Position numbers and translations under genes: made by a program | Shown here: in pieces, positions 31,055 to 40,116 of the stretch | How positions within the stretch are numbered: position 1 is the stretch's first letter | Layout of the letters: each line of letters begins with the position of its first letter | NCBI GenBank assembly: GCA_016190375.1 | Contig: JACPQR010000155.1 | Location: 1-46,229, forward strand | Direction of reading: 5' to 3' | DNA length: 46,229 bases | From: Deltaproteobacteria bacterium | Lineage (GTDB): Bacteria > Myxococcota_A > Polyangia > JACPQR01 | The notes under the pieces: generated by a model | The model's database searches: none | Told to the model about the DNA's origin: nothing | The model's input: the letters and a program-made list of their open reading frames with translations, nothing else

Positions 31055-31643
31055 CGAGGACGCCTTCGGGTCGGTGTGCTCGGCGGAGTGCGGTTCCGGC
31101 TGCCCGGACGGCTTCGAGTGCGACCCGGACGATCAGTGCGTTCGCGCTTCGCCCGGCGGGGCTCCGGACGGCAGCCCGTGCGCCAGCGCCGCGAGCTGCG
31201 ACTCCGGCGAGTGCGCCGAGGTCGACGGACGGCTCGTTTGCACCGGCCCGTGCGAAGGGCAGGCCTGCCCGGCCGGATTCGATTGCGAGGAAGGCCGGTG
31301 CGCGCCGAGCGGAGCGATCGACGGCGAGGCCTGCGCCGAGGACGAGGACTGCCTCTCGGGGCTCTGCGGGCGCTTCGACGACTTCCGCGCGTGCACGGAC
31401 GCTTGCGGGGAGGACGCGCCCTGCGCGAGCGGCCTCGTCTGCCAGAGCGCCGACGACGGCGGCTGGTGCCGGCCTCGCACTCCGCCCGCCGTGGTCCCCG
31501 TGGAGGAGGACGACGGCGGTGGCTGCGGCTGCAGCGCGCCGGCCAGCGTCGCGTCGTCCGAGCTCTGGCTCGGGGTGGCATTGGCGATTGCATTCATTCG
31601 GCGTGGCCGCGGATCGAGACGCGCGACCCCCGACCCGAAGTAG
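31043..31643 (+). pseudogene. 3' remnant of a Cys-rich MYXO-CTERM protein
   Basis: Coding-like sequence from about 31043 encodes repeated Cys modules (CSAECGSGCPDGFECD, CASAASCDSGECAEV, CEGQACPAGFDCEEGRC, CAEDEDCLSGLCGRF) and ends with a MYXO-CTERM-like tail: GGGCGCSA, hydrophobic LWLGVALAIAFI, RRGRGSRR. Such modules form the C-terminal stalk of secreted myxobacterial hydrolases. Upstream of 31043 the frame is antisense to the kelch remnant and no start or signal peptide exists, so the N-terminal, probably catalytic, part is lost. Confidence 0.6.
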
Positions 31644-33409
31644 GTGGCCGCCGCCGAGCCGGCGGGGTCGGAGAAGGGCGTGGGAACGTCGTCGAGGCCG
31701 GCAGCCGAGCCGAGGTAGAGCCACGCGACACCCTGGCGCGACGCGGCGACCGTCTGCCAGGGAGCGCCGACGACGACGTCGCCGAAGCCGTCGCCGTTGA
31801 CGTCGCCCGCGTTCGCGAGGGCCCGCCCGAAGAGGCCACCCTCGGAGCTCTCGGCGAGGTTGTCGAGGCGCATCGGCCGCTCGGCGTCCAGCCCTTCCGG
31901 CGTTCCGGCGAAGACGAAGACGTTTCCCTCGTCCAGCTCGAAGTGGTCCTGGGAGTAGGCGCCGACGATCGCCTCCGAGCGGCCGTCCGCGTCGACGTCA
32001 CAGGTCGCGATCGGGAAGCCGAAGAGTCCCTGGTCCTGCCCGTCGGGGTTCGGGATCTCGATGTCGGGCTCGGGGGCGAGACCCGCGCGCGAGCCGAGAT
32101 AGACGAAGAGCGCGCCTCGACTGTCGGGATCCCTGAGAGGAGCCCCCACGAGCACGTCGGCGAAGCCGTCGCCGTCGAGGTCTCCCGAGGCGTCGATCGC
32201 GTTGCCGAAGGAGCCGCCCGGCATGGCGCCTGGCGCATCGATCGTGCGGGCCCCCGCGGCGAAGTCCGTCGCGGCTCCCCCCCTGAGCACGTACGCCCGA
32301 CCCTCCCGCAGCCCGTCTTGATTCTCGTCGTCGCCCCCGTTCTTCGCGCCGACGACGATGTCGACGAAGCCGTCGCCGTCGATGTCGGCCCCCGACCCGA
32401 GCCCGGCGCCGAAGAGGTCGCCAGTCTGGCCGTCGGGCGCGACGATCTGCACCGGCGGGATCGCGCCCGGGCCATCCGCCGAGCCGCGGTAGAGCCATGC
32501 GCTCCCGATGATCTCGGACTCGGACGTGCCGCCGGGAGCGCCGACGAGGAGGTCTGCGAAGCCGTCGCCATCGACGTCACCGGTCGCGATGGTCTGACCG
32601 AAGTGGCTCGCCGTGGGAGCTGCGGGATTGTCGAGTCGCTCGACCTCTTCGTCCGGCAGGCCCGTGGGGGAGCCTCGAATCACGTAGACCGCGCCGCTCG
32701 CCGATTCCCTCCCGGGCGCGGCGACGACCAGATCGCCGAAGCCGTCGCCGTCGAAATCGCCGGTCGCCAGGTTCGCGCCGAAGAGCGCCGACGGTGGGCG
32801 GCCCGACGGCCCGATGTCCTGCCATTCGCCAGCCTCGCCATAGCGGACGAATGTCCGGCCGGAGCTCGCGGCGAAGCCCTGCTCGCCGATGGCGAGATCG
32901 GAGAGGCCGTCGCCATCGAAGTCCGCCCTCGGGCGCCCGACGTCGAGGTAGCGGACGGGCGACCACGGCGAGCAGGCATCCCCGCCACACGCGCGGATCC
33001 GCCAGAAGTAGCGCTCGCCCACCGGCGCGGCCGTCGAGACCGGCAGCTCCGTGCCCATGGTGTAGACGACCTTGTCGGTCGTGATTCGCGGCTCGGGCGA
33101 GGGGAAGTCGCAGTTCGCGAAGCCGGGCACGGGGCAGTCGTCGTCGATCTCGAGCTCGTAGCTGGTCGCGCTCGAGGACGGCTCCCAGACGAACCGCGGC
33201 TGCCGGGCCCGCACGGCGAGCAGCGGGTCGACGGCCCAGACGCTCCCCGTGGACCAGCCATTCCACGGAAACCGCGCGACCGGCGTCGCGGGCGGCGGAG
33301 CCGCGTCGGGCAGACCCGAGTCGGATTCGAGCGGAAACAGGAGCGCGCACCCCGAGGACGCAGCGGCGAGGCCGCAGACGATCGCCGCGATCTTCGGGAG
33401 CGGAGTCAC
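31133..33409 (-). CDS. FG-GAP (integrin-alpha-like) beta-propeller lipoprotein
   Basis: ORF of 758 codons. MTPLPKIAAIVCGLAAASSGC gives a lipobox. Residues about 55-160 resemble a fibronectin type III-like domain (YELEIDDDC, YFWRIRACGG). Then seven FG-GAP repeats with Ca-binding loops such as DFDGDGLSD, DVDGDGFAD, DLDGDGFAD and DVNGDGFGD, each ending in VGAP-like strands: one seven-bladed propeller, likely a surface adhesion or scaffold protein. After ATYFGSGVA (about 31640) the frame is antisense to the Cys-rich remnant and looks non-coding (Ser/Pro/Gln-rich), so the true protein probably ended near there and the original end has been lost or the stop displaced. Confidence 0.8.
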   Translation of the reverse strand: MTPLPKIAAIVCGLAAASSGCALLFPLESDSGLPDAAPPPATPVARFPWNGWSTGSVWAVDPLLAVRARQPRFVWEPSSSATSYELEIDDDCPVPGFANCDFPSPEPRITTDKVVYTMGTELPVSTAAPVGERYFWRIRACGGDACSPWSPVRYLDVGRPRADFDGDGLSDLAIGEQGFAASSGRTFVRYGEAGEWQDIGPSGRPPSALFGANLATGDFDGDGFGDLVVAAPGRESASGAVYVIRGSPTGLPDEEVERLDNPAAPTASHFGQTIATGDVDGDGFADLLVGAPGGTSESEIIGSAWLYRGSADGPGAIPPVQIVAPDGQTGDLFGAGLGSGADIDGDGFVDIVVGAKNGGDDENQDGLREGRAYVLRGGAATDFAAGARTIDAPGAMPGGSFGNAIDASGDLDGDGFADVLVGAPLRDPDSRGALFVYLGSRAGLAPEPDIEIPNPDGQDQGLFGFPIATCDVDADGRSEAIVGAYSQDHFELDEGNVFVFAGTPEGLDAERPMRLDNLAESSEGGLFGRALANAGDVNGDGFGDVVVGAPWQTVAASRQGVAWLYLGSAAGLDDVPTPFSDPAGSAAATYFGSGVARLDPRPRRMNAIANATPSQSSDDATLAGALQPQPPPSSSSTGTTAGGVRGRHQPPSSALWQTRPLAQGASSPQASVHARKSSKRPQSPERQSSSSAQASPSIAPLGAHRPSSQSNPAGQACPSHGPVQTSRPSTSAHSPESQLAALAHGLPSGAPPGEARTH

Positions 33410-33453
33410 TCCCCCGCGACTCTAGCATCCCGTGGCCCGCGAGATCGAAGGAG

Positions 33454-34650
<1,197 letters not shown>

Positions 34651-34757
34651 CGATCCATCGAGTGTCGGCAGCGGTCCGGAACGGCTCATCCCTATTCCGG
34701 CATCCGCGAGCCGTACCATGGACCAAGTGTCCGCCGACTCGAGAAACGGCTCAACCC

Positions 34758-35762
34758 TCAGGGCAGGGCGACCTCGAGCGCGAGCGAGCCCACGACGAGC
34801 GGCCCGCCCCACTGTGCGACCTCGGTCCCCGCGAAGCGTATCGACGGCCGCGGGATCGCCACGCCCACGAGGGTCTGGGCGACCAGCCCTAGGCCGCGCC
34901 AGAGCGTGAGGCGCGCGCCGCCACGGACGTAGGGCACGAGCGACAGCGTGTCGTCCGTCGCGCCGACGTAGCCGCCGGCGGCGGAGCCCCTCATGTGCAA
35001 GAGCGCCATCGCAGCGCCGGCTCCCGCCGTGGGCTCGAGCCGCCACGCGCTGCGCGAGCGCCAGGACACGTCGGCGCCGAGGAGCGCGACGAGGACGGAT
35101 GCGCTTCCCTTGTCCTCGTCGGTGACGTTCGCGGGCAGCGTCGGCACGAGCGCCGTGACGGTGGCGCCGATCGACCCCGCGGGCTCGAACCGCACCTCGA
35201 AGAGGACGTCGAGCGCCGGGCCCACGCCGCCCGGGCTCAGCGCGATGCCCGGGCCGAGGGCGAGACGCATGGAAGGCTGGCGGGTGGGCGCCTCGCGCCG
35301 CTCCGCGATCGCCCGCACCACCGGCCCGGGGCGCACCTCGCCCCGCGACGGGTGGGGCGCTTCCACCTCCATCAGGCTCGCGCGCAGGAGCTCGACCGCG
35401 CGCAAGGCGATCAGCTCGAAGTCGGGCCGCGCCGGGTCCGGGTCGGTCACGACCTCGCGCAGGACGGTCTTGCCGGTCACGCGATCGAAGACCCAGACCT
35501 CGACGCCGGCCTGCGACGGCACGATCCGCACTGCGGCGATCGCGCCACGATCGCGCGCGGCCGCCTCGAGGAGCGGGCGCGACGGGACCAGGCTCGGCGC
35601 CTCGAGGACCTCGACCTCGAACCCGAGGGCCTCGAGCTCGGCGCGAAGCCTGGCCGCCACGGGGTCGCCGGGGCCGTCCACCGCGATGGTGACGAGTGGC
35701 CGGCGGTCGGCCGAGGCACCGGCCGTCGCCAGCCACGCCGCGAGGAGGATTGTCCATCTCAC
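34758..35762 (-). CDS. Exported protein, third gene of the ECF/FecR operon
   Basis: 334-aa protein with a signal peptide VRWTILLAAWLATAGASA (GTG 35762) and no membrane anchor otherwise. Residues about 25-135 look like an alpha/beta domain with repeated Val-rich strands (VTIAVDGPGDPVAARL, FEVEVLEAPSL); the rest (about 175-334) is a glycine- and beta-strand-rich region (LALGPGIALSPGG, PYVRGGARLTLWRG) that resembles an outer-membrane beta-barrel. Starts 13 bp after the FecR-like gene. Probably periplasmic or outer-membrane; function unknown. Confidence 0.75.
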   Translation of the reverse strand: MRWTILLAAWLATAGASADRRPLVTIAVDGPGDPVAARLRAELEALGFEVEVLEAPSLVPSRPLLEAAARDRGAIAAVRIVPSQAGVEVWVFDRVTGKTVLREVVTDPDPARPDFELIALRAVELLRASLMEVEAPHPSRGEVRPGPVVRAIAERREAPTRQPSMRLALGPGIALSPGGVGPALDVLFEVRFEPAGSIGATVTALVPTLPANVTDEDKGSASVLVALLGADVSWRSRSAWRLEPTAGAGAAMALLHMRGSAAGGYVGATDDTLSLVPYVRGGARLTLWRGLGLVAQTLVGVAIPRPSIRFAGTEVAQWGGPLVVGSLALEVALP

Positions 35763-35775
35763 GGTGGCCAGAGCC

Positions 35776-37032
35776 TCACTGGGCGAGGAGGGTCCTGGCC
35801 AGGTCGGCATGCGGCCCCGAGGGGTACGCCTCGAGGTATCGGCGCGCGCCCTCGCGGGCACCGGCTGCGTCGCCGCTCCGGCGCCTCGCCTCGATCAGCC
35901 TGCCCGACGCCTCGCGCGCGAGAGGGCCCCGGGGCGCTTCGCGAAGGTACGTCTCGAACCACCGGGCTGCCTCGGCGTACGCGTGTCGGCCGTCGAACGC
36001 GATCCTCCCGAGGGCGAACGCGGCGGCGGCCGCCTGGGGCGTTCCGGCGAAGCGGTCGCGCAGGGCGTCGAAGGCCTGGACCGCCCTCGGCGCGCTCCCC
36101 GCGAGGCGTGCGGCGTCGCCGAGCACGTGCAGGTCCGACGCTCCGACCCGCGCGCACTCCGCGTCGAAGCCGGCACGCTCGGCGGCTTCGAGCGCTTCGC
36201 GGTAGCTCCCTCGCCTCGCGAGGTCGCGCCAGGACGGCCCCGCGGTCGCGGCGCGGACCGCGGGCCTCGCGCTTCTCTCTCGCATGGGCTCCGCCTCGTC
36301 GGGCGCCGGCGCGGGCGCGACGGCGGGCGATTCCGGCGCGGGCAGCATCACGATGCGGGCCGACGCGACCGGGCGGGAGCGCTCGGTGCCATCCGTGATC
36401 TCGATCCGGCGCTCGCGGCCCGAAGCCTCGAGCTTCTGGCCCGCGACGAGCGTCCGTCCCTCCGACAGGAGCGGACCCGTGACGCGGACCGTGCCTCGCT
36501 CGAGCGAGAGGGTGAAGCTCTCGGCCTGCGGGTCCCAGGCGACCCGGAAGCGCGTGCCGGTCACGAGGACCTCGTACGGCCCGACCGCCAGCGTCCAGCG
36601 GCTGCCCTTTCGATGCGCGATCGAGACACGGGCGACGCCTCGCTCGAGCACGATCCGCGCCCCCCGCTCGTCCGCCTCGACCACTCGCGAGCTGGACGCC
36701 GGCTCGAGCACGACCTTGCTCCCGTCCGAGAAGCAGAGGGGCAGCGGGCGCGTGCCGGGCGCGGCGATCCACGCTCCGACCGGGACACCTCGGCCGTCCG
36801 CGAGCCGGACCGTCAGCGGGTCCGACCACGGGCGGAAGAGCAGCACGAGCGCGAGCGCGGCGACACCCGTGGCCGCGAGGCCCAGGACGACTCGCGAGGG
36901 CGATCTCCGGACGGCCGGCGCTTCGGCGAAGAGGCCCCGGGCACGGTCGATGTGCTCCGCCCGCTCGAGGATCTCGTCCTGGGCGCGGGCCACCTCGCGA
37001 CCGAAGCGGCCGAGGTCCGATCCGGGATTCAT
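35776..37032 (-). CDS. FecR-domain membrane protein with TPR-like tail (putative sigma regulator)
   Basis: 418-aa single-pass protein. Cytoplasmic about 1-46, membrane helix about 47-66 (VVLGLAATGVAALALVLLF), FecR-type periplasmic domain about 70-215 (RIVLERGVARVSIAHR, VLVTGTRFRV, VRVTGP), a Pro/Ala linker, then helical TPR-like repeats about 280-418 (AVQAFDALRDRF, AARWFETYLREAP). FecR proteins relay signals to a partner ECF sigma factor. Its ATG overlaps the sigma gene stop by 4 bp, so they are coupled. No TonB-dependent receptor is encoded here. Confidence 0.87.
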   Translation of the reverse strand: MNPGSDLGRFGREVARAQDEILERAEHIDRARGLFAEAPAVRRSPSRVVLGLAATGVAALALVLLFRPWSDPLTVRLADGRGVPVGAWIAAPGTRPLPLCFSDGSKVVLEPASSSRVVEADERGARIVLERGVARVSIAHRKGSRWTLAVGPYEVLVTGTRFRVAWDPQAESFTLSLERGTVRVTGPLLSEGRTLVAGQKLEASGRERRIEITDGTERSRPVASARIVMLPAPESPAVAPAPAPDEAEPMRERSARPAVRAATAGPSWRDLARRGSYREALEAAERAGFDAECARVGASDLHVLGDAARLAGSAPRAVQAFDALRDRFAGTPQAAAAAFALGRIAFDGRHAYAEAARWFETYLREAPRGPLAREASGRLIEARRRSGDAAGAREGARRYLEAYPSGPHADLARTLLAQ

Positions 37033-37670
37033 CGGGCGCCTCCTTCGACCCACTCCGCGAGGGCAGGCTCGCGCCGCGCCATCGCGACGAAGCTCTCCTG
37101 GGCGCGCGAGAGACGGCGCTTGATCGTCGCGAGCGACACGCCGCACGCCTGCGCGACCTCGGTGAGCTCCATCCCGTCGATCACGCGCAGCGCGAACGCG
37201 ATCCGCTCGTTCGCGGGCAGGCGGTCCAGGATCTCGTAGGTGCGGCGGAGCGCGTCCATCTGCTCCGGGCTGGCGACGGGCGCCTCTCTGTCGGGGATCT
37301 GCTCGGCCGAAAGGAAGCGCAACCACCGCCTGGCCCTGCGCCGGCGGATGCAGCCCCTTGCGGTGAAGACCGCGATCGAGGTGAGCCACCCGCACAGAGC
37401 GGCGGGATCCTCGAGGCGACGTATGCCGCCCAGCGCCCTGAGGAACACGTCGTGCAGCAGGTCTCCGAGCTCGGGATCGGGCCCGAGGACGCGTGCCAGC
37501 ACCCTCTGGACGTGCACCGCGTGGCGCTCGAAGAGCGCCCCTGGCGCGCCGGGATGGCCAGCCCTCAGCGCCAGCACCAGATCCACGTCGTCCCCGACGA
37601 AGGGGAGCGCGCGGACGACCCCACCAGAGGTCGTCTTCGGGTGCTTCGAGGCTCCTGCCGATCTGGGCAC
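37029..37670 (-). CDS. ECF-type sigma factor
   Basis: 213-aa extracytoplasmic-function sigma factor. Region 2 lies at about 35-105 (GALFERHAVHVQRVLARVLG, DLLHDVFLRAL), region 4 at about 150-205 (LPANERIAFALRVIDGMELT, EVAQACGVSLATIKRRLSRA, with the helix-turn-helix). Regions 1.1 and 3 are absent, as expected. GTG 37670 is the best upstream start. It is followed by a FecR-like regulator and an exported protein, so it likely controls this operon and envelope genes. Confidence 0.9.
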   Translation of the reverse strand: MPRSAGASKHPKTTSGGVVRALPFVGDDVDLVLALRAGHPGAPGALFERHAVHVQRVLARVLGPDPELGDLLHDVFLRALGGIRRLEDPAALCGWLTSIAVFTARGCIRRRRARRWLRFLSAEQIPDREAPVASPEQMDALRRTYEILDRLPANERIAFALRVIDGMELTEVAQACGVSLATIKRRLSRAQESFVAMARREPALAEWVEGGAR

Positions 37671-37827
37671 TCACCCGGAAGTGTCGCGCACCCCGCGAGA
37701 AGGCTCAACCGGGGGGCTGCACCGCCAGCCACCAGGCGGCGGGTGGCCAAGCCGTCGGTTCCCGTGATCGCTCGTGTTTCCGCCTGGCTCGCGCCTTGCA
37801 TTCGCGTTCGCGCCGGAGGACTCGCCC

Positions 37828-39372
37828 ATGCTCCCCTTGCGTCCGTCTTGCCTTCTGGCCGCTGGCCTCTTCGCTTCCGCGTGCGTCGGCGGGGACGGGA
37901 TCGACCCCGAGAACGGCGGCGGTGGCGGGGGCCGGGGCGGAAAGGCCGACGAGGCGACGAGCGGCGAGCCCTTCATGGAGGTCATCTTCTCCCCGCAGGC
38001 GCCCGAGCGGAGCCACAACGCGCGCGTCGCGTCGATCCTGCGTGGCATGATCGAGCGGATCGACGCGGAGGAGGGCGGCGACGGCGCCGGGCACTCGGTC
38101 GACGTCGCGATGTACAGCTTCTCCGACGCGGGCATCAAGGCGGCCCTCGCCGAGCTGGTCTCGCGCGGCGTCGCGGTGCGCATGATCTTCGAGCCGGCGC
38201 GCAAGGACAAGGGCAGCCCGGCGGGGACGAAGTCGGCGGGCTACGAGGACGTGGGGATCGACGTCCGCTACATCAACAAGATCATGCACCACAAGTTCGC
38301 CATCCTCGACGGGCCTCGCGACGACGAGTCCCGGGCACGGACGGCCGTGCTGATCACCGGAAGCGGCAACTGGTCGAGCGGCGCGGCCACGCGGTACGAC
38401 GAGAACACGCTCTTCCAGCGCGGCGACGCCGAGCTCGTCCTGCGAATGCAGCGCGAGTTCAACCTCCTGTGGCAAGGCTCCAAGGACTTCGTCTGGGGCG
38501 AGACGGACGCGAACCTGCAGTCGATGCCCATCACGGACGAGATGATCGAGGCGGTCGAGGACCCGGACCTCGACGTCGGCTTCACCTCCGACAACTTCCA
38601 GCTCCGCGTGACCTCGTCAGGCCCGAGCTTCAGGATCATCCCGGGCCGCGACACGGTCGCGGACCTCCTCGTCGGGCTCATCGACGGCGCCGAGCGCTCG
38701 ATCCACGTCGCGTCGGGGCACCTGCGGTCGCGGGCCGTCTCCGACGCGCTCGTGCGGTGGCGCGAGGCGCACCCCGACGGCGATCTACGCGTGTACCTCG
38801 ACGGCCAGGAGTACCTCTCGTCGTGGTACCACCAGGACCAGCTCGACGAGGTCGACCAGTGCCTCGAGGCCGCCGGCACGAGCGAGTCCTCGGTCCAGCG
38901 CTGCTGGGACAAGGGATTCCTCTTCAGCTACCAGGTGCACGAGGCGGGTGTGCCGCTCCGGTACAAGTTCTACGCGTATCGCTGGGACACCTCGTACGCG
39001 GACCAGATGCACAACAAGTTCTTCCTCTTCGACGGCGAGGTCGTGGCCTCGGGCAGCTACAACCTGTCGGACAACGCCGAGCACGACACCATGGAGAACA
39101 TGGTCGTCCACCGCAACCCGGCGCTCGCGGAGATGTTCGAGCGCAAGTTCGAGGAGCTGTGGACGACGGGCGAAGAGGAGGATCGCCTCGGGACGTTGAC
39201 CGCAGGGGTGCAGGGCGGCTCGGACGACATCCCGCTGGTCTTCCCGCCGATGGCGCTGACCTGGGATCAGGTCACGGAGCTCAAGGAGGTCATCCTGAAC
39301 GCGTGCCCCGCGGTCGACTCGGACGAGTACCGCCGGAACGCGGCCTCGCACCGAGCCTGCCCCAGGGATTGA
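37828..39372 (+). CDS. Phospholipase D-like lipoprotein (two HKD motifs)
   Basis: 514-aa member of the phospholipase D superfamily, whose members hydrolyse or transfer phosphodiester bonds of lipids or nucleic acids. ATG 37828 has GGAGGA 7 nt upstream and starts a signal peptide ending in Cys19; a Gly-rich linker follows. Both catalytic motifs are intact: HHKFAILD (His154, Lys156, Asp161) with GSGNWSSG, and HNKFFLFD (His395, Lys397, Asp402) with GSYNLSDNAE. A long inter-motif segment and four or more Cys occur. Substrate not deducible. The gene is divergent from the ECF sigma gene. Confidence 0.93.
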   Translation: MLPLRPSCLLAAGLFASACVGGDGIDPENGGGGGGRGGKADEATSGEPFMEVIFSPQAPERSHNARVASILRGMIERIDAEEGGDGAGHSVDVAMYSFSDAGIKAALAELVSRGVAVRMIFEPARKDKGSPAGTKSAGYEDVGIDVRYINKIMHHKFAILDGPRDDESRARTAVLITGSGNWSSGAATRYDENTLFQRGDAELVLRMQREFNLLWQGSKDFVWGETDANLQSMPITDEMIEAVEDPDLDVGFTSDNFQLRVTSSGPSFRIIPGRDTVADLLVGLIDGAERSIHVASGHLRSRAVSDALVRWREAHPDGDLRVYLDGQEYLSSWYHQDQLDEVDQCLEAAGTSESSVQRCWDKGFLFSYQVHEAGVPLRYKFYAYRWDTSYADQMHNKFFLFDGEVVASGSYNLSDNAEHDTMENMVVHRNPALAEMFERKFEELWTTGEEEDRLGTLTAGVQGGSDDIPLVFPPMALTWDQVTELKEVILNACPAVDSDEYRRNAASHRACPRD

Positions 39373-39422
39373 CCTTCACCGGGTCTGTCCGCCGCCGTCC
39401 GAGCGGAACCGCATGACCTGGT

Positions 39423-39451
39423 CTTGACCTGGTCAAGTTGAAGGGTATGCT
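39423..39451 (+). promoter_or_regulatory. Promoter and palindromic operator of the second toxin-antitoxin operon
   Basis: A -35 TTGACC (39424-39429) and -10 TATGCT (39446-39451) are 16 bp apart. The -35 is embedded in the palindrome CTTGACCTGGTCAAG (39423-39437), and a half-site copy GACCTGGTC precedes it at 39415. The antitoxin ATG is only 7 bp after the -10, implying a leaderless transcript. Autorepression by the antitoxin is the natural inference. Confidence 0.6.
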
Positions 39452-39458
39452 GCGGAGC

Positions 39459-39698
39459 ATGAAGTCGATCACCGTTTACGAGGCCAAGACCCAGTTCTCG
39501 AGACTCCTCGCGCAGGTGGAGAAGGGCGAAGAGGTGACCGTGTGCCGAGGCAAGCAACCGATCGCGCGTCTCGTGCCCTACGCGAAGCCGCCGCGGCGAC
39601 GCCCGAAGGTCGGCGAGGTCACCTCGAAGCCCGTGCGATGGGCGCGAGGCTGCTTCGCGCCGATTTCGGGCGAAGACGCCGAGCTCTGGGGGCTCTGA
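39459..39698 (+). CDS. Phd/YefM-type antitoxin
   Basis: 79-aa antitoxin. MKSITVYEAKTQFSRLLAQV followed by EKGEEVTVCRGKQPIARLVP is the classic Phd/YefM N-terminal fold; the C-terminal half (RRRPKVGEVTSKPVRWARG, APISGEDAELWGL) is the toxin-binding part. ATG 39459 is preferred to 39438, whose extra residues are not family-like and would lie across the promoter. Its stop overlaps the toxin start by one base (TGATG). Confidence 0.92.
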   Translation: MKSITVYEAKTQFSRLLAQVEKGEEVTVCRGKQPIARLVPYAKPPRRRPKVGEVTSKPVRWARGCFAPISGEDAELWGL

Positions 39699-40087
39699 TG
39701 CGGCTCCTGCTCGATACGTGCTCGCTCATCTGGCTCGCCGCGGAGCCCGCGCGGCTGACTAAGGCCGCGACCCGCGCCCTCGACGACGAGGAGAACACGC
39801 TCCTCGTGAGCCACGCGAGCATCTGGGAAATCTACAACAAGTGCGCGAGCGGCAAGCTCACGCTCCCGGGCCGGCCATGCAGCTGGGTCTCCGACCAGAT
39901 CGCCATCCGAGGAGCGGACGAGGTCCCTATCGACCGCGCCGCGCTCGATCGCATGAGTGAGCTGCCGCTGCACCACCGCGATCCGTTCGATAGAGTCCTC
40001 GCGGCGCAAGCTCTGGTGCACGGGCTGACAATCGTCTCGCCGGACCGGGCGTTCGACCCGTACGGTGCCCGCCGGCTCTGGTCCTGA
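39698..40087 (+). CDS. PIN-domain toxin (VapC-like)
   Basis: 129-aa PIN-domain ribonuclease. Acidic residues: MRLLLDTCSLIWL (Asp6), SHASIWEIYNK (Glu), RDPFDRVLAAQA (Asp) and VSPDRAFDPYG (Asp). This PIN subgroup (type with LPLHHRDPFDR) is typically paired with Phd-type antitoxins, as here. It is translationally coupled to the antitoxin and ends 29 bp from a convergent gene. Confidence 0.93.
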   Translation: MRLLLDTCSLIWLAAEPARLTKAATRALDDEENTLLVSHASIWEIYNKCASGKLTLPGRPCSWVSDQIAIRGADEVPIDRAALDRMSELPLHHRDPFDRVLAAQALVHGLTIVSPDRAFDPYGARRLWS

Positions 40088-40116
40088 CGCTCGGTCTTGC
40101 CGTTGCGAGCAGGCGA

